In this document: piece by piece, positions 21,923-31,993 of the stretch | How the letters are laid out: each line of letters starts with the position of its first letter | How positions within the stretch are numbered: position 1 is the stretch's first letter | Source of the DNA: Synechococcus sp. WH 8109 | Lineage (GTDB): Bacteria > Cyanobacteriota > Cyanobacteriia > PCC-6307 > Cyanobiaceae | Direction: 5' to 3' | DNA: 64,000 bases | Assembly: GCF_000161795.2 (NCBI RefSeq) | Contig: NZ_CP006882.1 | Span: 434,001 to 498,000, forward strand | The notes under the pieces: generated by a model | Seen by the model: only the letters and a program-made list of their open reading frames with translations | What the model was told of the DNA's origin: nothing | Databases searched by the model: none | Program-made: the position numbers and the translations under genes

Positions 21923-22906
21923 TCAGGCCTTGACCTGACAACGGTCCTTCACCAGGTCTTTTTCGAAGCGGTTCTTCGGTGCTTCCCAGGTTTTCCAGCT
22001 CCCATCGGCACCAGTGGCATTGATCTTTTTGGCGGAACAGTTCACAGCCAGGTAAAGAGCCTGCCCCTGGGCATTGAGCGTAGGCACCACTTGACTGCCA
22101 CCCATGGCTTGCCAGTTGCCCCAGTCCACCTGGAGCGGGCCATAGGTGCGCCAATCAGCCGATTTTGCCAGGGTCTGCTTGGGCTTGGCGGCCTGGACCG
22201 GCTTGGCCTTGACCACCGGTTTTTTGGCCTGAACCGGTTTCGTTTGCACTGCCATGGTTTGGACGGGCTTGGCCTTGGCTTGAACCGGTTTCGTTTTTGC
22301 CGCCTGCGCCTGGGTGGTAGTGGGTGTCTGGAAGGAGGGATCGGTCAGGTAGAGGCGCGTGCCTACCTCCACTTTGTTGGGGTCACTCAGCTGGTTGATG
22401 CTGATCAGGCTGGCCACCGGCAGCTTGTAGGCCTTGGCGATCTGCGTGAGGGTCTGCCCTTTGGCAACGGTGTGTTCCGTGGCTCCCGGGATCGGTGTTA
22501 CAGCCACCGGCTTGAAGGCCGGACGGGGCATCACGGCATTGCTGGGAAGTCGCAGGGTCTGGCCGATCTCAACGTGGTTGGCATTGCGCAGGTTGTTGAG
22601 GGCCATCAGGTCGCGACTTCGGACCTGGTATCGCCTGGCAATGATGCTGAGGGTTTCACCGCTGTTTACGCGATGGCGGCCCGAGCCTGCAGTCACGGTG
22701 GGGCCTGGCACCTGCAGACGTCTTCCGGCTTGAACAAGGTCTGGATTGCGGATCTCATTCATCCGCATCAGCGTGCCGACGCTTACCCCATAACGGTTAG
22801 CGATATCTGAAAGTGTTTCGCCGGACCGCACCGTCACCGAGGCAGCCGTGGCTGACAGGGGGAACCAGGCCGTTAGCAGCAGGGCGGCAAGAGCGGTACG
22901 GCGCAT
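21923..22906 (-). CDS. LysM-repeat cell-wall binding protein, secreted
   Basis: 327-residue exported protein. The N-terminus MRRTALAALLLTAWFPLSATA is a signal peptide. Three LysM domains follow: VRSGETLSDIANRYGVS, VNSGETLSIIARRYQVR and VAKGQTLTQIAKAYKLP. A Lys/Pro/Gln/Ala-rich low-complexity linker (repeated KPVQAK type) leads to a C-terminal domain of about 65 residues with two cysteines. LysM domains bind peptidoglycan, so it probably acts in the periplasm or wall. The ATG at 22906 has GGAGA just upstream; the frame is open to 22969. Convergent with recQ, six bases apart. Confidence 0.9.
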   Translation of the reverse strand: MRRTALAALLLTAWFPLSATAASVTVRSGETLSDIANRYGVSVGTLMRMNEIRNPDLVQAGRRLQVPGPTVTAGSGRHRVNSGETLSIIARRYQVRSRDLMALNNLRNANHVEIGQTLRLPSNAVMPRPAFKPVAVTPIPGATEHTVAKGQTLTQIAKAYKLPVASLISINQLSDPNKVEVGTRLYLTDPSFQTPTTTQAQAAKTKPVQAKAKPVQTMAVQTKPVQAKKPVVKAKPVQAAKPKQTLAKSADWRTYGPLQVDWGNWQAMGGSQVVPTLNAQGQALYLAVNCSAKKINATGADGSWKTWEAPKNRFEKDLVKDRCQVKA

Positions 22907-23005
22907 TCGTCTCCGGCAGATGCCCGCAACATACGGTGCCTGGGGTAATGTGCCAGCCCTCCAGAGCACTTGCTGCAGAAGGGATGTGCTGGTGATGCGT
23001 GCGGC

Positions 23006-24385
23006 TTATCCCGCCAGCCGCTTCAGCAGGTTGAGATCCACCTTGTAGGGCGGGTAGCGCAGCTTGAAATCAAACCGGAAGGGGCGCTTGAGCACCGCTT
23101 TGTTGTGGCTGAACGTATCGAAGCCGCTTTGACCGTGGTAGCTGCCCATACCGCTGGCGCCGACGCCGCCGAAGGGCAGTTGTGGCACTCCGGCCTGCAT
23201 CACAACATCGTTCAGGCAGACACCGCCTGAGCTGGTGGTGGTGAGCACCTGCTTTTGCTGGGCCTCATCACCGCCGAATAGATATAGCGCCAACGGTTTG
23301 GGTCCTTGGCGGATCTCCTGAAGGGCTGTGGTGAGGTCCTCGAGCACCAGCACAGGCAGGAGAGGGCCGAACAGTTCCTCGGCCATCAGCGGATCATTGC
23401 GGTCATCCACGCGAATCACGGTGGGGGCAATGCGCCGCTGCTCGCGGTTGATTTCGCCTCCGATCAGGATGCGCCCATCCGCTCTGGCGGACTCCAGCAG
23501 TTGCTCCAGTCGAGTGAACTGGCGCTCATTGATGATCTGCCCCAGCTGATTCGAGTTGAGGGGATCGGTGCCATACATCTCCGTTCGGGCCTCTTCCATC
23601 GCCTTCAGCAGCGGTGAACGCAGTGCTGGTGGCACCAGCAGATGGTCTGGAGCGATGCAAGTCTGCCCGGCATTGATCCCTTTGCCCCAGATCAAGCGAC
23701 GCGCTCCCACCGCGAGGTCGGCCCCCTCAAGAACGAGGGCGGGGCTCTTGCCACCGAGTTCCAGGGTCACCGGCGTCAGGTGTGCCGCGGCCCCCTCCAG
23801 CACCTTCCGGCCGATGCTGCCGCCACCGGTGAAAAAGATGTGGTCGAAGGGCATCGCCACCAGGTTGGCCGCGACGGCACCATCTCCCTGAACCACCTGC
23901 ACCACCTCAGGCTCGAAGTGCTGAGGGATTAGCCGTGCGATCAGATCCGCGATGGCACTCGCGTGTTCAGAAGGCTTGAGCACGGCGGTGTTGCCAGCAG
24001 CCAAAGCACTGATCAAGGGCCGCAGCGTCAGTTGAAAGGGATAGTTCCAGGGTCCGATCACCAGAACGCACCCGAGTGGTTCAGGCACAACCTTGGCCTG
24101 GCCGGGGCGCAGGGAGAGAGGGACGGCCACACGGCGCGGGCGCATCCATCGCTCCAACTGCCGGCCGGTGAGCTTGAGCTCCTGCCGCAGGGCCACCAGC
24201 TCAAAAAAGGCTTCGGTGGGTGGTTTGCCGAGGTCGGCGGCGAGGGCCTCGAGCACCTCCGATTCATGCTCCTCCACCAGGGCGGAGAGCCTTTGCAATT
24301 GCTCTCGGCGCCAGGCCATTGGACGGGTCAGCCCAGCTCCCACGAGCTCCTGCATCCGGCTCAGTTGCGTTTGGGTGAGGGCCAC
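23006..24385 (-). CDS. aldehyde dehydrogenase, ALDH3-like
   Basis: 459-residue NAD(P)-dependent aldehyde dehydrogenase. It has the cofactor-site GPWNYPFQLTLRPLISALAAGN, the catalytic glutamate in VTLELGGKSPALVLEGAD, and the catalytic cysteine in GKGINAGQTCIAPDHLLVP. The extended C-terminus (RFDFKLRYPPYKVDLNLLKR) is typical of ALDH3 fatty aldehyde dehydrogenases, including cyanobacterial enzymes that oxidise fatty aldehydes. The substrate is inferred. It is divergent from the trehalose synthase gene, 54 bases apart. Confidence 0.92.
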   Translation of the reverse strand: MALTQTQLSRMQELVGAGLTRPMAWRREQLQRLSALVEEHESEVLEALAADLGKPPTEAFFELVALRQELKLTGRQLERWMRPRRVAVPLSLRPGQAKVVPEPLGCVLVIGPWNYPFQLTLRPLISALAAGNTAVLKPSEHASAIADLIARLIPQHFEPEVVQVVQGDGAVAANLVAMPFDHIFFTGGGSIGRKVLEGAAAHLTPVTLELGGKSPALVLEGADLAVGARRLIWGKGINAGQTCIAPDHLLVPPALRSPLLKAMEEARTEMYGTDPLNSNQLGQIINERQFTRLEQLLESARADGRILIGGEINREQRRIAPTVIRVDDRNDPLMAEELFGPLLPVLVLEDLTTALQEIRQGPKPLALYLFGGDEAQQKQVLTTTSSGGVCLNDVVMQAGVPQLPFGGVGASGMGSYHGQSGFDTFSHNKAVLKRPFRFDFKLRYPPYKVDLNLLKRLAG

Positions 24386-24439
24386 AGGGCTGACGTTCAG
24401 GCCAGTCGGGTCTAGCAGTGGTGAATCTGCAACCGGGGG

Positions 24440-26101
24440 ATGACCCCAGAGCTTCCGTGGTGGTCAGGGACGGTTATCTATCAGCTGATCGTTCGCAGCT
24501 ATTCCGATGGGAATGGCGATGGCACCGGTGATTTCAAGGGTCTGGCGGCGCGGTTGCCCTATCTGCGCTGGCTGGGGGTCAACACCCTCTGGCTGACCCC
24601 GATCTACCCGTCCCCCCTACGGGATGGGGGTTATGACATCACCGATTTCACCGGGATCCACCCAGATCTGGGCGATCTCGCCTCCTTTCATCGGTTCCTG
24701 ACGGCGGCCCATAGCCAGGGAATGCGCGTGATTTTGGACCTGGTCCTCAATCACACCAGTGACCTGCACCCCTGGTTCCAGCGGGCCCGCTGGGCTCCCA
24801 AGGGCAGTCCGGAACGGGATGTGTACGTCTGGAGTGACGACCCCAAGCGCTATGCCGAGGCACCGGTTCTGTTCCGGCACTTCGAGGCCTCGAACTGGGA
24901 GTGGGATCCGGTGGCCGAGCAGTACTACCTGCACCGCTTCCTGCGCCATCAGCCCGATCTCAATTACGAGAACCCCTGGGTGCAGGACACGATGCTGGAG
25001 GTGGTTGACTTCTGGCTGGACCGCGGCGTGGATGGGTTCCGCCTGGATGCGGTTCCGTTCCTGTTCGAATCAGAGGGCAGCCGCTGCGAGGGGTTGCCGG
25101 AGACCCATGCTTTCCTCAGGCGGTTACGGGAACGGGTCGATGGCCATGGGCGAGAGGTGCTGTTGCTGGGAGAGGCGATTCAGCCGGTAGAGGAGGCAGC
25201 TCCATATCTGGCGGATGACGAGTTGCATGGCGCGTTCAACTTCGTGCTCACGGCCCATTTGTTCGCCGCCATCGCCAGTGGCCGCACCCAGCAGCTCGGG
25301 GAGTGCCTGATTCAGGCCGAGCAGGCGGTGTCTGGTCCTCGCTGGGCCTTGCCGCTACGCAACCACGACGAACTCTGGCTGGGGGATGGGCATCTCATCA
25401 GCGATGAGGTGATTCAGACCATCCGAGTGGGTCTGCCCCAGGGGCAGGGGCACTGGTTGAACTGGGGCATCAACAGACGCCTGGCCTCGCTTCTGAATGG
25501 TGATCCGCGCTCCAACCGGTTGCTGCATGGTCTCCTTTACAGCCTTCCGGGGATGCCTTGCCTGTACTACGGCGATGAACTGGGCATGGGCGACTGGCCC
25601 GGTCTGCGAGACCGCGATCCCAACCGCACGCCGATGGCTTGGACGCCGGCCCGTAATGGTGGCTTTTCCACCGCCCCCGACCCGCTACTGGTGTTGCCAC
25701 CGATCACCGCTCCCGGCTACGACTACCGCGTGGTGAATGTGGAGGTGCAGAAGCAGCTGCCGGGATCGCTGCTGAACTGGCACCGTCGCATGCTCACCTG
25801 CCGCCGGCTGCTGCCAGCCCTGCGGCATGGAAGCTTCCGCTTGCTCCATAGCCCCCACCCCGGGGTGTTGGTGTACCTACGCTGCACAGAGGCGATGACG
25901 GTGCTCGTGGCCGCCAATGTCACCGCCGCCGGGGCGTCCCTCAGTTTGGATTTGTCGGAGTGGTCCGGCGAGCGAACCCGTGAGGTGATGTGGGGCTGTG
26001 AATTCCCGCCCGCTGCGGCGGAATGGTTCGTGAACCTTCCGCCCTATGGATTCAACTGGTGGTTGATCGGAGAGGTGGAGCCCGCTGGCACGCCCGCCTG
26101 A
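24440..26101 (+). CDS. treS: trehalose synthase-type alpha-glucosyltransferase (GH13)
   Basis: 553-residue GH13 enzyme matching the maltose-trehalose interconverting TreS group. Seen: VIYQLIVRSYSDGNGDGTGD, LWLTPIYPSPLRDGGYDITD, ILDLVLNHTSDLHPWF, the nucleophile in DGFRLDAVPFLFESEG, the acid/base in LLLGEAIQPVEE, and the third acid in LRNHDELWL. The insertion and 'SEGSRCEGLPETH' region are characteristic of TreS. Only the catalytic part is present, with no fused maltokinase. Trehalose would serve as compatible solute or a step in maltose use. The 3' end overlaps convergent glpD by 58 bases. Confidence 0.85.
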   Translation: MTPELPWWSGTVIYQLIVRSYSDGNGDGTGDFKGLAARLPYLRWLGVNTLWLTPIYPSPLRDGGYDITDFTGIHPDLGDLASFHRFLTAAHSQGMRVILDLVLNHTSDLHPWFQRARWAPKGSPERDVYVWSDDPKRYAEAPVLFRHFEASNWEWDPVAEQYYLHRFLRHQPDLNYENPWVQDTMLEVVDFWLDRGVDGFRLDAVPFLFESEGSRCEGLPETHAFLRRLRERVDGHGREVLLLGEAIQPVEEAAPYLADDELHGAFNFVLTAHLFAAIASGRTQQLGECLIQAEQAVSGPRWALPLRNHDELWLGDGHLISDEVIQTIRVGLPQGQGHWLNWGINRRLASLLNGDPRSNRLLHGLLYSLPGMPCLYYGDELGMGDWPGLRDRDPNRTPMAWTPARNGGFSTAPDPLLVLPPITAPGYDYRVVNVEVQKQLPGSLLNWHRRMLTCRRLLPALRHGSFRLLHSPHPGVLVYLRCTEAMTVLVAANVTAAGASLSLDLSEWSGERTREVMWGCEFPPAAAEWFVNLPPYGFNWWLIGEVEPAGTPA

Positions 26102-27621
26102 TCCAGCAGCTCCTCCACCTGTGGCCGGAGTCGTTCGGCCTCGTTCAAATCCACCATGGCCAGACGGCAGCGGCGGGCCAGCACATCACTGCTGCTTTGC
26201 GCATGTTCCCGCTGAATGGAATGGTCCAGTTCTGCGCCGCAGAGGGGGATCACCGGGCTGAGGGGTTCGCGTCGGCTGGGCTCCGCGGGCTCGATCAAGG
26301 CCACGGCCTCCAAGCCATAGGTGCTTTGGAGATGGGCGATTTGCGCAGCTTTGAGGGCGGTGTCGGGAAGCAGGGCGGCGAGTTGGTGTTTCTGGTATTC
26401 GAGGCCGCGCTGGGTGGCCTCCAGCGACTTCGCTGCACCCCGCAAGGGCATCGCTTCAGGGGTGGGCAGCGCCTTTCCAAGCTGGCATTCCACCGCGGTC
26501 AGGGTGTCTTCAGCCATGGGCCGGCAGGTGGTCCATTTGCCCCCCATCACACTCACCAGGCCACAGGCCAGGGTCTCCACCTCGTGCTCTCGCACCACAC
26601 GGCTGCTGTCCATGCCCTGGTCTGCTGGCTTCAGCAACGGTCGCCCCCCCGCCCATCGGCTGCTCACCTGCGGATGCTGGAGCTGGGGAAACCAATCACG
26701 CACGTAGTTGAGCAGGTAGGCCTCCTCCTCTGGAGAAGGGGATGTGGCGTTCTCCTTTGTGCAGGCTTCATCCGTCGTCCCCACCAGGGTGCGGCCGTGG
26801 AAGGGGAGCATGAACAGCACGCGTCCATCCGCGGTGGATGGCACCAGAAGCCCAAGCCCTTCCGGGCAGAGGTTCTGCTCCAGCACGATGTGGGCCCCAC
26901 GGCTGGTGAGCATCCTTGGGGTGGCATCAGCCTCTGCCATCTGGCGGATCTCATCCGCCCGGATGCCCGTGGCATTCACAAATGCTGAGGCGCACCAACG
27001 TTCCCGTTGGCCCGTGGCGGATTCACTGATGGCGCCCTTGAGCTGGCCCGTGCCGTCGGTCTCTAGCTCCACCACCCGGCAACGGGTGCGCAGGGTTGCC
27101 CCCCGTTGCTCGGCGGTGAGGGCCAACAGCAGGTTGAGGCGTGCATCGTCGAACTGCCCGTCGCTGTAGGCGACGCCCCCTTGACACGGCTTCAGCAGAG
27201 GCAGGGCCTGACGCATCTGCTGCTTGGATAGCAGTCGGCTATGGCCGATGCTTCGCTGACCGGCCAGGGCGTCGTACATCCCCAGACCAAGTCGGTAGTA
27301 GGCCTGTCCACAGAGCTGTTGTGTTGGCAGGGCCAGCTCGAGTCGTTGGGCCAGGAAAGGTGCCTGGGCCAACCAGTGGCTCCGTTCGAGCAGGGCTTCC
27401 CGCACCAGCCTCAGCTGGGCTATGTCCAGAGTTTTAAAGGCCAGCTCCAGGTAGCGCACCCCGCCATGGAGCAGCTTCGTGCTGCGGCAACTGGTGCCAC
27501 CGCCGATGTCTCCGGCCTCGAGCAGGGCCACGCTCAGCCCCCGCCGTGTTGCCTCGTAGGCCACGCTGGCCCCGCTGGCACCGGCGCCGATGACCAGCAG
27601 GTCCACCTGGTGATCAGCCAT
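26044..27621 (-). CDS. glpD: FAD-dependent glycerol-3-phosphate dehydrogenase
   Basis: 525-residue membrane-associated flavoenzyme oxidising glycerol-3-phosphate to dihydroxyacetone phosphate and feeding electrons to quinone. The FAD-binding N-terminus reads DLLVIGAGASGASVAYEATRRG, followed by GGGTSCRSTKLLHGGVRYLE typical of GlpD. Later segments include the active-site region VPSTADGRVLFMLPFHGRTLVGTTD and MGGKWTTCRPMAEDT. The ATG at 27621 overlaps the glpK stop by eight bases, a coupled operon; the frame remains open to 27687 inside glpK. Confidence 0.93.
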   Translation of the reverse strand: MADHQVDLLVIGAGASGASVAYEATRRGLSVALLEAGDIGGGTSCRSTKLLHGGVRYLELAFKTLDIAQLRLVREALLERSHWLAQAPFLAQRLELALPTQQLCGQAYYRLGLGMYDALAGQRSIGHSRLLSKQQMRQALPLLKPCQGGVAYSDGQFDDARLNLLLALTAEQRGATLRTRCRVVELETDGTGQLKGAISESATGQRERWCASAFVNATGIRADEIRQMAEADATPRMLTSRGAHIVLEQNLCPEGLGLLVPSTADGRVLFMLPFHGRTLVGTTDEACTKENATSPSPEEEAYLLNYVRDWFPQLQHPQVSSRWAGGRPLLKPADQGMDSSRVVREHEVETLACGLVSVMGGKWTTCRPMAEDTLTAVECQLGKALPTPEAMPLRGAAKSLEATQRGLEYQKHQLAALLPDTALKAAQIAHLQSTYGLEAVALIEPAEPSRREPLSPVIPLCGAELDHSIQREHAQSSSDVLARRCRLAMVDLNEAERLRPQVEELLDQAGVPAGSTSPINHQLNP

Positions 27622-29119
27622 GCCACCCCAGACTTCTGGAGACGGCGTCTTGCCAGCGTGTGCGCCAGCGGTCGCGCTGGGATGCATCCATCTGGGGTTG
27701 GAACAGTTCCGCTCCGTCCCTCCGTGCGGTCGCGAGCTGCTCCAGGTCGCTGATCACCCCAGCCTGGAGGCCTGCGAACAGTGCCACTCCCCGGGCGGTG
27801 CTCTCGAGGCTTGCGGGTCGCCGCACCGTCAGACCGGTGCAATCTGCCTGCGCCTGCAGCAGAGGATCGGAGGCCGCGGCGCCACCATCCACCGCCAGTT
27901 CACCCAAGCCGGTCCCGAGGGCCTGTTCGGCCAGCTCCACCAATGTCGCTACTGACAGGGCGATCCCCTCAAGTGCAGCGCGGGCGATGTGACCGCGTCC
28001 GCTGTCACGGGTGAGGCCCACCAGAACACCGCGTGCCTGGGGATCCCAGTGCGGTGTTCCCCAGCCGGTGAAAGCGGGCACGAGCATCACCCCTCCTGAA
28101 TCCGGTACCGAACGCGCCAGTTCGTTCACCTGGGGCGCTTGATCAATGATCTGCAGCCCATCCCGGAGCCACTGGATAACAGTGCCGGCGTTGAACAGAC
28201 TTCCCTCAAGGCAGAAGCTGGGTGTTCCAGCGGCATCTGTCCAGCCGAGGGTGCTGAGCAGCCCCGCATCTGAGCGGCGGATGATGTTGCCGGTGTTGAT
28301 CACCAGAAAAGCCCCCGTGCCGTAAGTGCACTTCCCTTCTCCGGGCTGCAGACAGAGCTGGCCCAGGGTGGCGGCCTGTTGGTCGCCGAGCATGGCCTGG
28401 ATCGGCAAACCTGCAAAGGGAAGGTCCGCAGCCATGCGCCCGAATTCTCCGCGGCATGGCAGCAGTTCGGGCAGAGCGCTGGCGGGGAGCCCTGTGGGCT
28501 CTCGGAAGTCATCCACCCAGTGCTGCTGCTCCAGGTCCATCAGCAGCGTTCGGCTGGCATTGCTCATATCACTGCCGTGGCGCTGGCCGCCGGTGAGTTG
28601 CCAGAGCAGCCAGCTTTCCACCGTGCCGAAACAGAGGTCATCGCTGGCCGCGGCAGCCTGGGCGTCGTCGTAGTGGTCGAGCATCCAGCGGATCTTGCTG
28701 GCACTGAAGTAGGGGTCAAGCAGCAAGCCCGTGCGCCGGCACCACTCCTGCTCCAGTCCCTGCTGCTTCCAGGCCTCGCAGATGGCGGCGGTGCGGCCGT
28801 CCTGCCAAACAAGGGCCGGTCCGCAGGGGAGGCCACTGCTGCGGCGCCAGAGCACGGTGGTTTCCCGTTGGTTGGTGATGCCGCAGCTCACCACTGCCTT
28901 GCGCTGCCCTTCACTGAGCTTCGAATCGAGCTGCACCAGGGCCTGGCGTTGGCTGGTCCAGATCGCCATCGGGTCCTGTTCCACCCATCCATCGGCGGGG
29001 TAGGAAATCGGCAGCGGTGCACTGGCGCTGACCACCAGATCCCCTGAGCTGCTGAACAGCGCGGCTCTGGAGCTGCTGGTGCCCTGATCGAGGGCCAGAA
29101 GGAGAGGCTGTTCAGCCAT
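27614..29119 (-). CDS. glpK: glycerol kinase
   Basis: 501-residue FGGY-family kinase making glycerol-3-phosphate from glycerol. Seen: LLALDQGTSSSRAALFSSSG at the N-terminus, ITNQRETTVLWRRSSG, LVWQDGRT, the ATP-site region GEGKCTYGTGAFLVINTG, and VPAFTGWGTPHWDPQARGVLVGLTRD. The ATG at 29119 is preferred over an adjacent TTG at 29125. With glpD it forms a glycerol-use operon, flanked by two GH13 genes. Confidence 0.95.
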   Translation of the reverse strand: MAEQPLLLALDQGTSSSRAALFSSSGDLVVSASAPLPISYPADGWVEQDPMAIWTSQRQALVQLDSKLSEGQRKAVVSCGITNQRETTVLWRRSSGLPCGPALVWQDGRTAAICEAWKQQGLEQEWCRRTGLLLDPYFSASKIRWMLDHYDDAQAAAASDDLCFGTVESWLLWQLTGGQRHGSDMSNASRTLLMDLEQQHWVDDFREPTGLPASALPELLPCRGEFGRMAADLPFAGLPIQAMLGDQQAATLGQLCLQPGEGKCTYGTGAFLVINTGNIIRRSDAGLLSTLGWTDAAGTPSFCLEGSLFNAGTVIQWLRDGLQIIDQAPQVNELARSVPDSGGVMLVPAFTGWGTPHWDPQARGVLVGLTRDSGRGHIARAALEGIALSVATLVELAEQALGTGLGELAVDGGAAASDPLLQAQADCTGLTVRRPASLESTARGVALFAGLQAGVISDLEQLATARRDGAELFQPQMDASQRDRWRTRWQDAVSRSLGWHG

Positions 29120-29170
29120 GGCCAATGTCTTTCTCTCCTGCTAGCCAGGAGATGGCTGACTGCAAAGGTT

Positions 29171-30633
29171 TTGGCAGCGACCACACCGTTTCGCGATCCC
29201 CCCGTCTGGGTGGCGGATGCGGTGATCTATCAAATTTTTCCCGACCGTTTTCGCCGCAGTGGCCGCGTCGCTGCGCAGCGTCATCTCGCTCTGAAGCCGT
29301 GGGGAGCGGATCCTCGCGAGGAGGGATTTCAGGGCGGGGATCTCTACGGCGTCATCGATGCTCTTGATGGGCTCCAAGCCATGGGCATCACCTGCCTGTA
29401 TCTCACGCCGATCTTCAGCTCAGCCGCCAACCATCGTTACCACGCCTACGACTACTTCGAGGTGGATCCCCTGCTGGGGGGCAATGCAGCACTCACGGAC
29501 CTGATCGATGCCGTGCATCGGCGCGGCATGAGGTTGGTTCTGGATGGGGTGTTCAACCACTGCGGCCGCGGCTTTTGGGCCTTTCATCATGTGGTGGAGA
29601 ACGGTGCGGATTCGCCATACCGGGATTGGTTCCATCTGCACCGTTGGCCCCTTCAGCCCTATCCCGCCCCTGGCGAGGATTGTGGCTACGACGGCTGGTG
29701 GGCCTTGCCGGATCTGCCCAAGTTCAACCATGCCAATCCAGGGGTTCGGGAGCACCTGCTGGCGGTGGGCCGTCACTGGCTTGAGCAGGGGATTGACGGC
29801 TGGCGTCTTGACGTCCCTGCCGAGGTGCCGGCCGACTTCTGGGTGGAGTTTCGGCAGATGGTGCGGTCCACCAACCCGGAGGCCTGGATTGTCGGAGAGG
29901 TGTGGGGTGATGCGACCACTTGGCTGCAGGGCGAGCACTTCGATGGCGTGATGAATTACCGGCTTGGTTGGAGCAGCATTTGCTGGGCCGCCGGTGAAGC
30001 GTTGCGGCGGGACTATCGCAATTCCGATTACCCCCTCGATCCCCTGGATGGGCAGGCTTTATTGACCATTTGGACGAGAACAACACGTTCCTACCGGGAG
30101 GTGGTGAACCGGGCCCAGATGAACCTGCTTGACAGCCATGACGTGCCCCGGGCCCTTCACAGCCTCAACAACGACTTGGAGTCCCTGAAGTTGGCCCTGC
30201 TGCTTCTCTTTCTCCATCCGGGAGCGCCCTGCATCTACTACGGGACCGAAGCTGCTCTGGCGGGTGGCCCTGAACCGGGCCCCTCCAGCGGTCCTGGACC
30301 TGCCTGCCGGGAGGCCTTTCCCTGGGATCTTCCCTGGAGCGCTGATCTACGCCCTTTCATTCATTCCCTCGCAGAACTTCGCTTTGCCCATGGGGTCTTG
30401 CGTAGGGACGGTCTGCGCTGGTCAGCCCCAGGGGCGGACGTGCTGGAGGGCGTTGCGGATGGTCTGCGGGTCGTGATTAACCGCAGTCGCTTCAACCCTG
30501 TTCCCCTAACCATCGAGCCGGGATGTTCCTGTGTTTGGACGCTGGGAACTATCGACAGCCGAGGTGTTGGACCGCAATCTGCGGCCGTTCTGGGGTCGTA
30601 TCCCCTCTCCCCTGGTGCCGAGGGGAGCAAGAA

Positions 30634-30652
<19 letters not shown>
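29171..30652 (+). CDS. GH13 alpha-amylase family enzyme, neopullulanase-like
   Basis: 493-residue glycoside hydrolase of family 13. It begins VADAVIYQIFPDRFRRSG and has GGDLYGVIDALDGLQAMGIT, YHAYDYFEVDPLLGG and LVLDGVFNHCGRGF. The catalytic triad is visible as nucleophile DGWRLDVPAE, acid/base WIVGEVWGD and LLDSHDVPRAL. This pattern matches cyclomaltodextrinase/neopullulanase-type enzymes that cut maltodextrins; the exact specificity is not decidable. The start is TTG at 29171, the only candidate that keeps the conserved N-terminus. The last six codons and the stop lie within the antisense tRNA-Thr gene. Confidence 0.87.
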
Positions 30653-30705
<53 letters not shown>

Positions 30706-30715
30706 ATGTGGAGGA

Positions 30716-30797
30716 TGGGCCGGGTTGGATTTGAACCAACGTAGGCAGAGCCAGCGGATTTACAGTCCGCCCCCATTAACCACTCGGGCACCGACCC
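30716..30797 (-). tRNA. tRNA-Tyr(GTA)
   Basis: 82-nt class II tRNA on the minus strand. The acceptor is GGGTCGG/CCGGCCC, the anticodon GTA sits in GGACTGTAAATCC, there is a long variable arm (GCTGGCTCTGCCTAC region), and the T-arm contains GGTTCAAATCC. Ten bases upstream of tRNA-Thr in the transcript, so probably one precursor. Confidence 0.95.
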
Positions 30798-30881
30798 GAA
30801 CCACACCGCAAGAACTTACCAGTCGATGTGTCCTCCCCCACGATCTCGATACGATCTGCCGAGCTGAACCGATCGCCAGCC

Positions 30882-31322
30882 ATGCATGTTCTGCTGTTGA
30901 ACGGTCCGAATCTGAACTTGCTGGGCCAGCGTGAGCCTGGGATCTATGGCCATTCCTCTCTGACGGATATCGAAGCGGCGCTGACCCGAGAGGCGGAGCA
31001 GGAATCCGTGCAGCTGGACTGCTTTCAAAGCAATTTCGAAGGTGCCTTGGTGGATCGGATTCACCAGGCCGTGGGCCGATGCGATGGAATCTTGATCAAC
31101 GCCGGGGCTTACACCCACACGTCCATCGCCATCCGTGATGCCTTGGCTGGTGTCGCGATCCCCTATGTGGAACTGCATCTCAGCAACACCCATGCCCGGG
31201 AAAACTTCCGCCATCACTCGTTTCTGGCTGAGCGCGCTGTGGGTGTGATCTGCGGTTTCGGACCCGCCAGTTACAGCCTTGCCCTGAACGGATTGCTCAG
31301 CCACCTGCGCCGGAACGCGTGA
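30882..31322 (+). CDS. aroQ: type II 3-dehydroquinate dehydratase
   Basis: 146-residue dodecameric-type dehydratase of the shikimate pathway. The sequence starts [23 protein letters not shown], containing the catalytic loop tyrosine and arginine, then [19 protein letters not shown] and the substrate-binding [18 protein letters not shown]. The ATG at 30882 gives the exact family N-terminus; the frame is open upstream to 30828. The stop overlaps the miaE start by four bases. Confidence 0.96.
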   Translation: MHVLLLNGPNLNLLGQREPGIYGHSSLTDIEAALTREAEQESVQLDCFQSNFEGALVDRIHQAVGRCDGILINAGAYTHTSIAIRDALAGVAIPYVELHLSNTHARENFRHHSFLAERAVGVICGFGPASYSLALNGLLSHLRRNA

Positions 31323-31993
31323 CCACCACTGTTCCAGCAAAAGCTGTTCCCTCCAAGACAGTGGCGTCGATCCGCTGGTTGGCTGCGCCCACCAGCTGGA
31401 GCTGGGTGGAGCAGGCCAACGCCAGGCCGATGGAGGTGCTGATCGATCACGCCCACTGCGAACGCAAGGCTGCCGGGGCTGCTGTGCAGATGATGTTCCG
31501 CTACCTCTGCGAACCGGGTCTGGGTGAAGCCCTCAGCCCTCTGGCGCGGGAAGAGCTGGAGCACTTTGAGCAGGTGCTGGCGTTGATCAAGGCCCGGGGG
31601 CGCTACCTGGAACCGCTGCCTTCCCCGGGCTATGGCGCTGATCTAGCCCGGCAGATCCGTAAAGGTGAGCCGCAGAGAATGCTCGACTCCTTTCTGGTGG
31701 CGGGTCTGATCGAAGCCCGTAGCCATGAGCGCATGGCCCTGCTGGCGGAGCACAGCCCGGATCCTCAGTTGAGGGAGCTTTACAGCGAGCTCTTGGCGAG
31801 TGAAGCCCGCCATTTCGGCCTGTATTGGGTGTTGTGTGAGCAGCGCTATCCGCGGGAGCTGATCGTTGAGAGACTCGAAGTGCTGGCCCTCGCCGAAGTG
31901 AAAGCGCTGGAAGGGGAGTTGGCACGCCCTGAAGACGTGCGGATGCATTCCTGTGGTGTGGATGGCACACAGATCAGCAGTCAGATCAGCTGA
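31319..31993 (+). CDS. miaE: tRNA-(ms2io6A)-hydroxylase MiaE-like
   Basis: 224-residue ferritin-like diiron monooxygenase family that hydroxylates the isopentenyl group at A37 of tRNAs. Metal ligands are spread over a four-helix bundle: [47 protein letters not shown] and [13 protein letters not shown], giving the E-x2-H pairs expected. The GTG at 31319 overlaps the aroQ stop (GTGA). It overlaps the convergent sulP gene by 13 bases. Confidence 0.9.
   Translation: MTTTVPAKAVPSKTVASIRWLAAPTSWSWVEQANARPMEVLIDHAHCERKAAGAAVQMMFRYLCEPGLGEALSPLAREELEHFEQVLALIKARGRYLEPLPSPGYGADLARQIRKGEPQRMLDSFLVAGLIEARSHERMALLAEHSPDPQLRELYSELLASEARHFGLYWVLCEQRYPRELIVERLEVLALAEVKALEGELARPEDVRMHSCGVDGTQISSQIS

Noticed and set aside
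26023-26988. 321-codon + strand ORF overlapping glpD
   Set aside because: Antisense shadow of glpD with His/Gly/Gln-rich composition.
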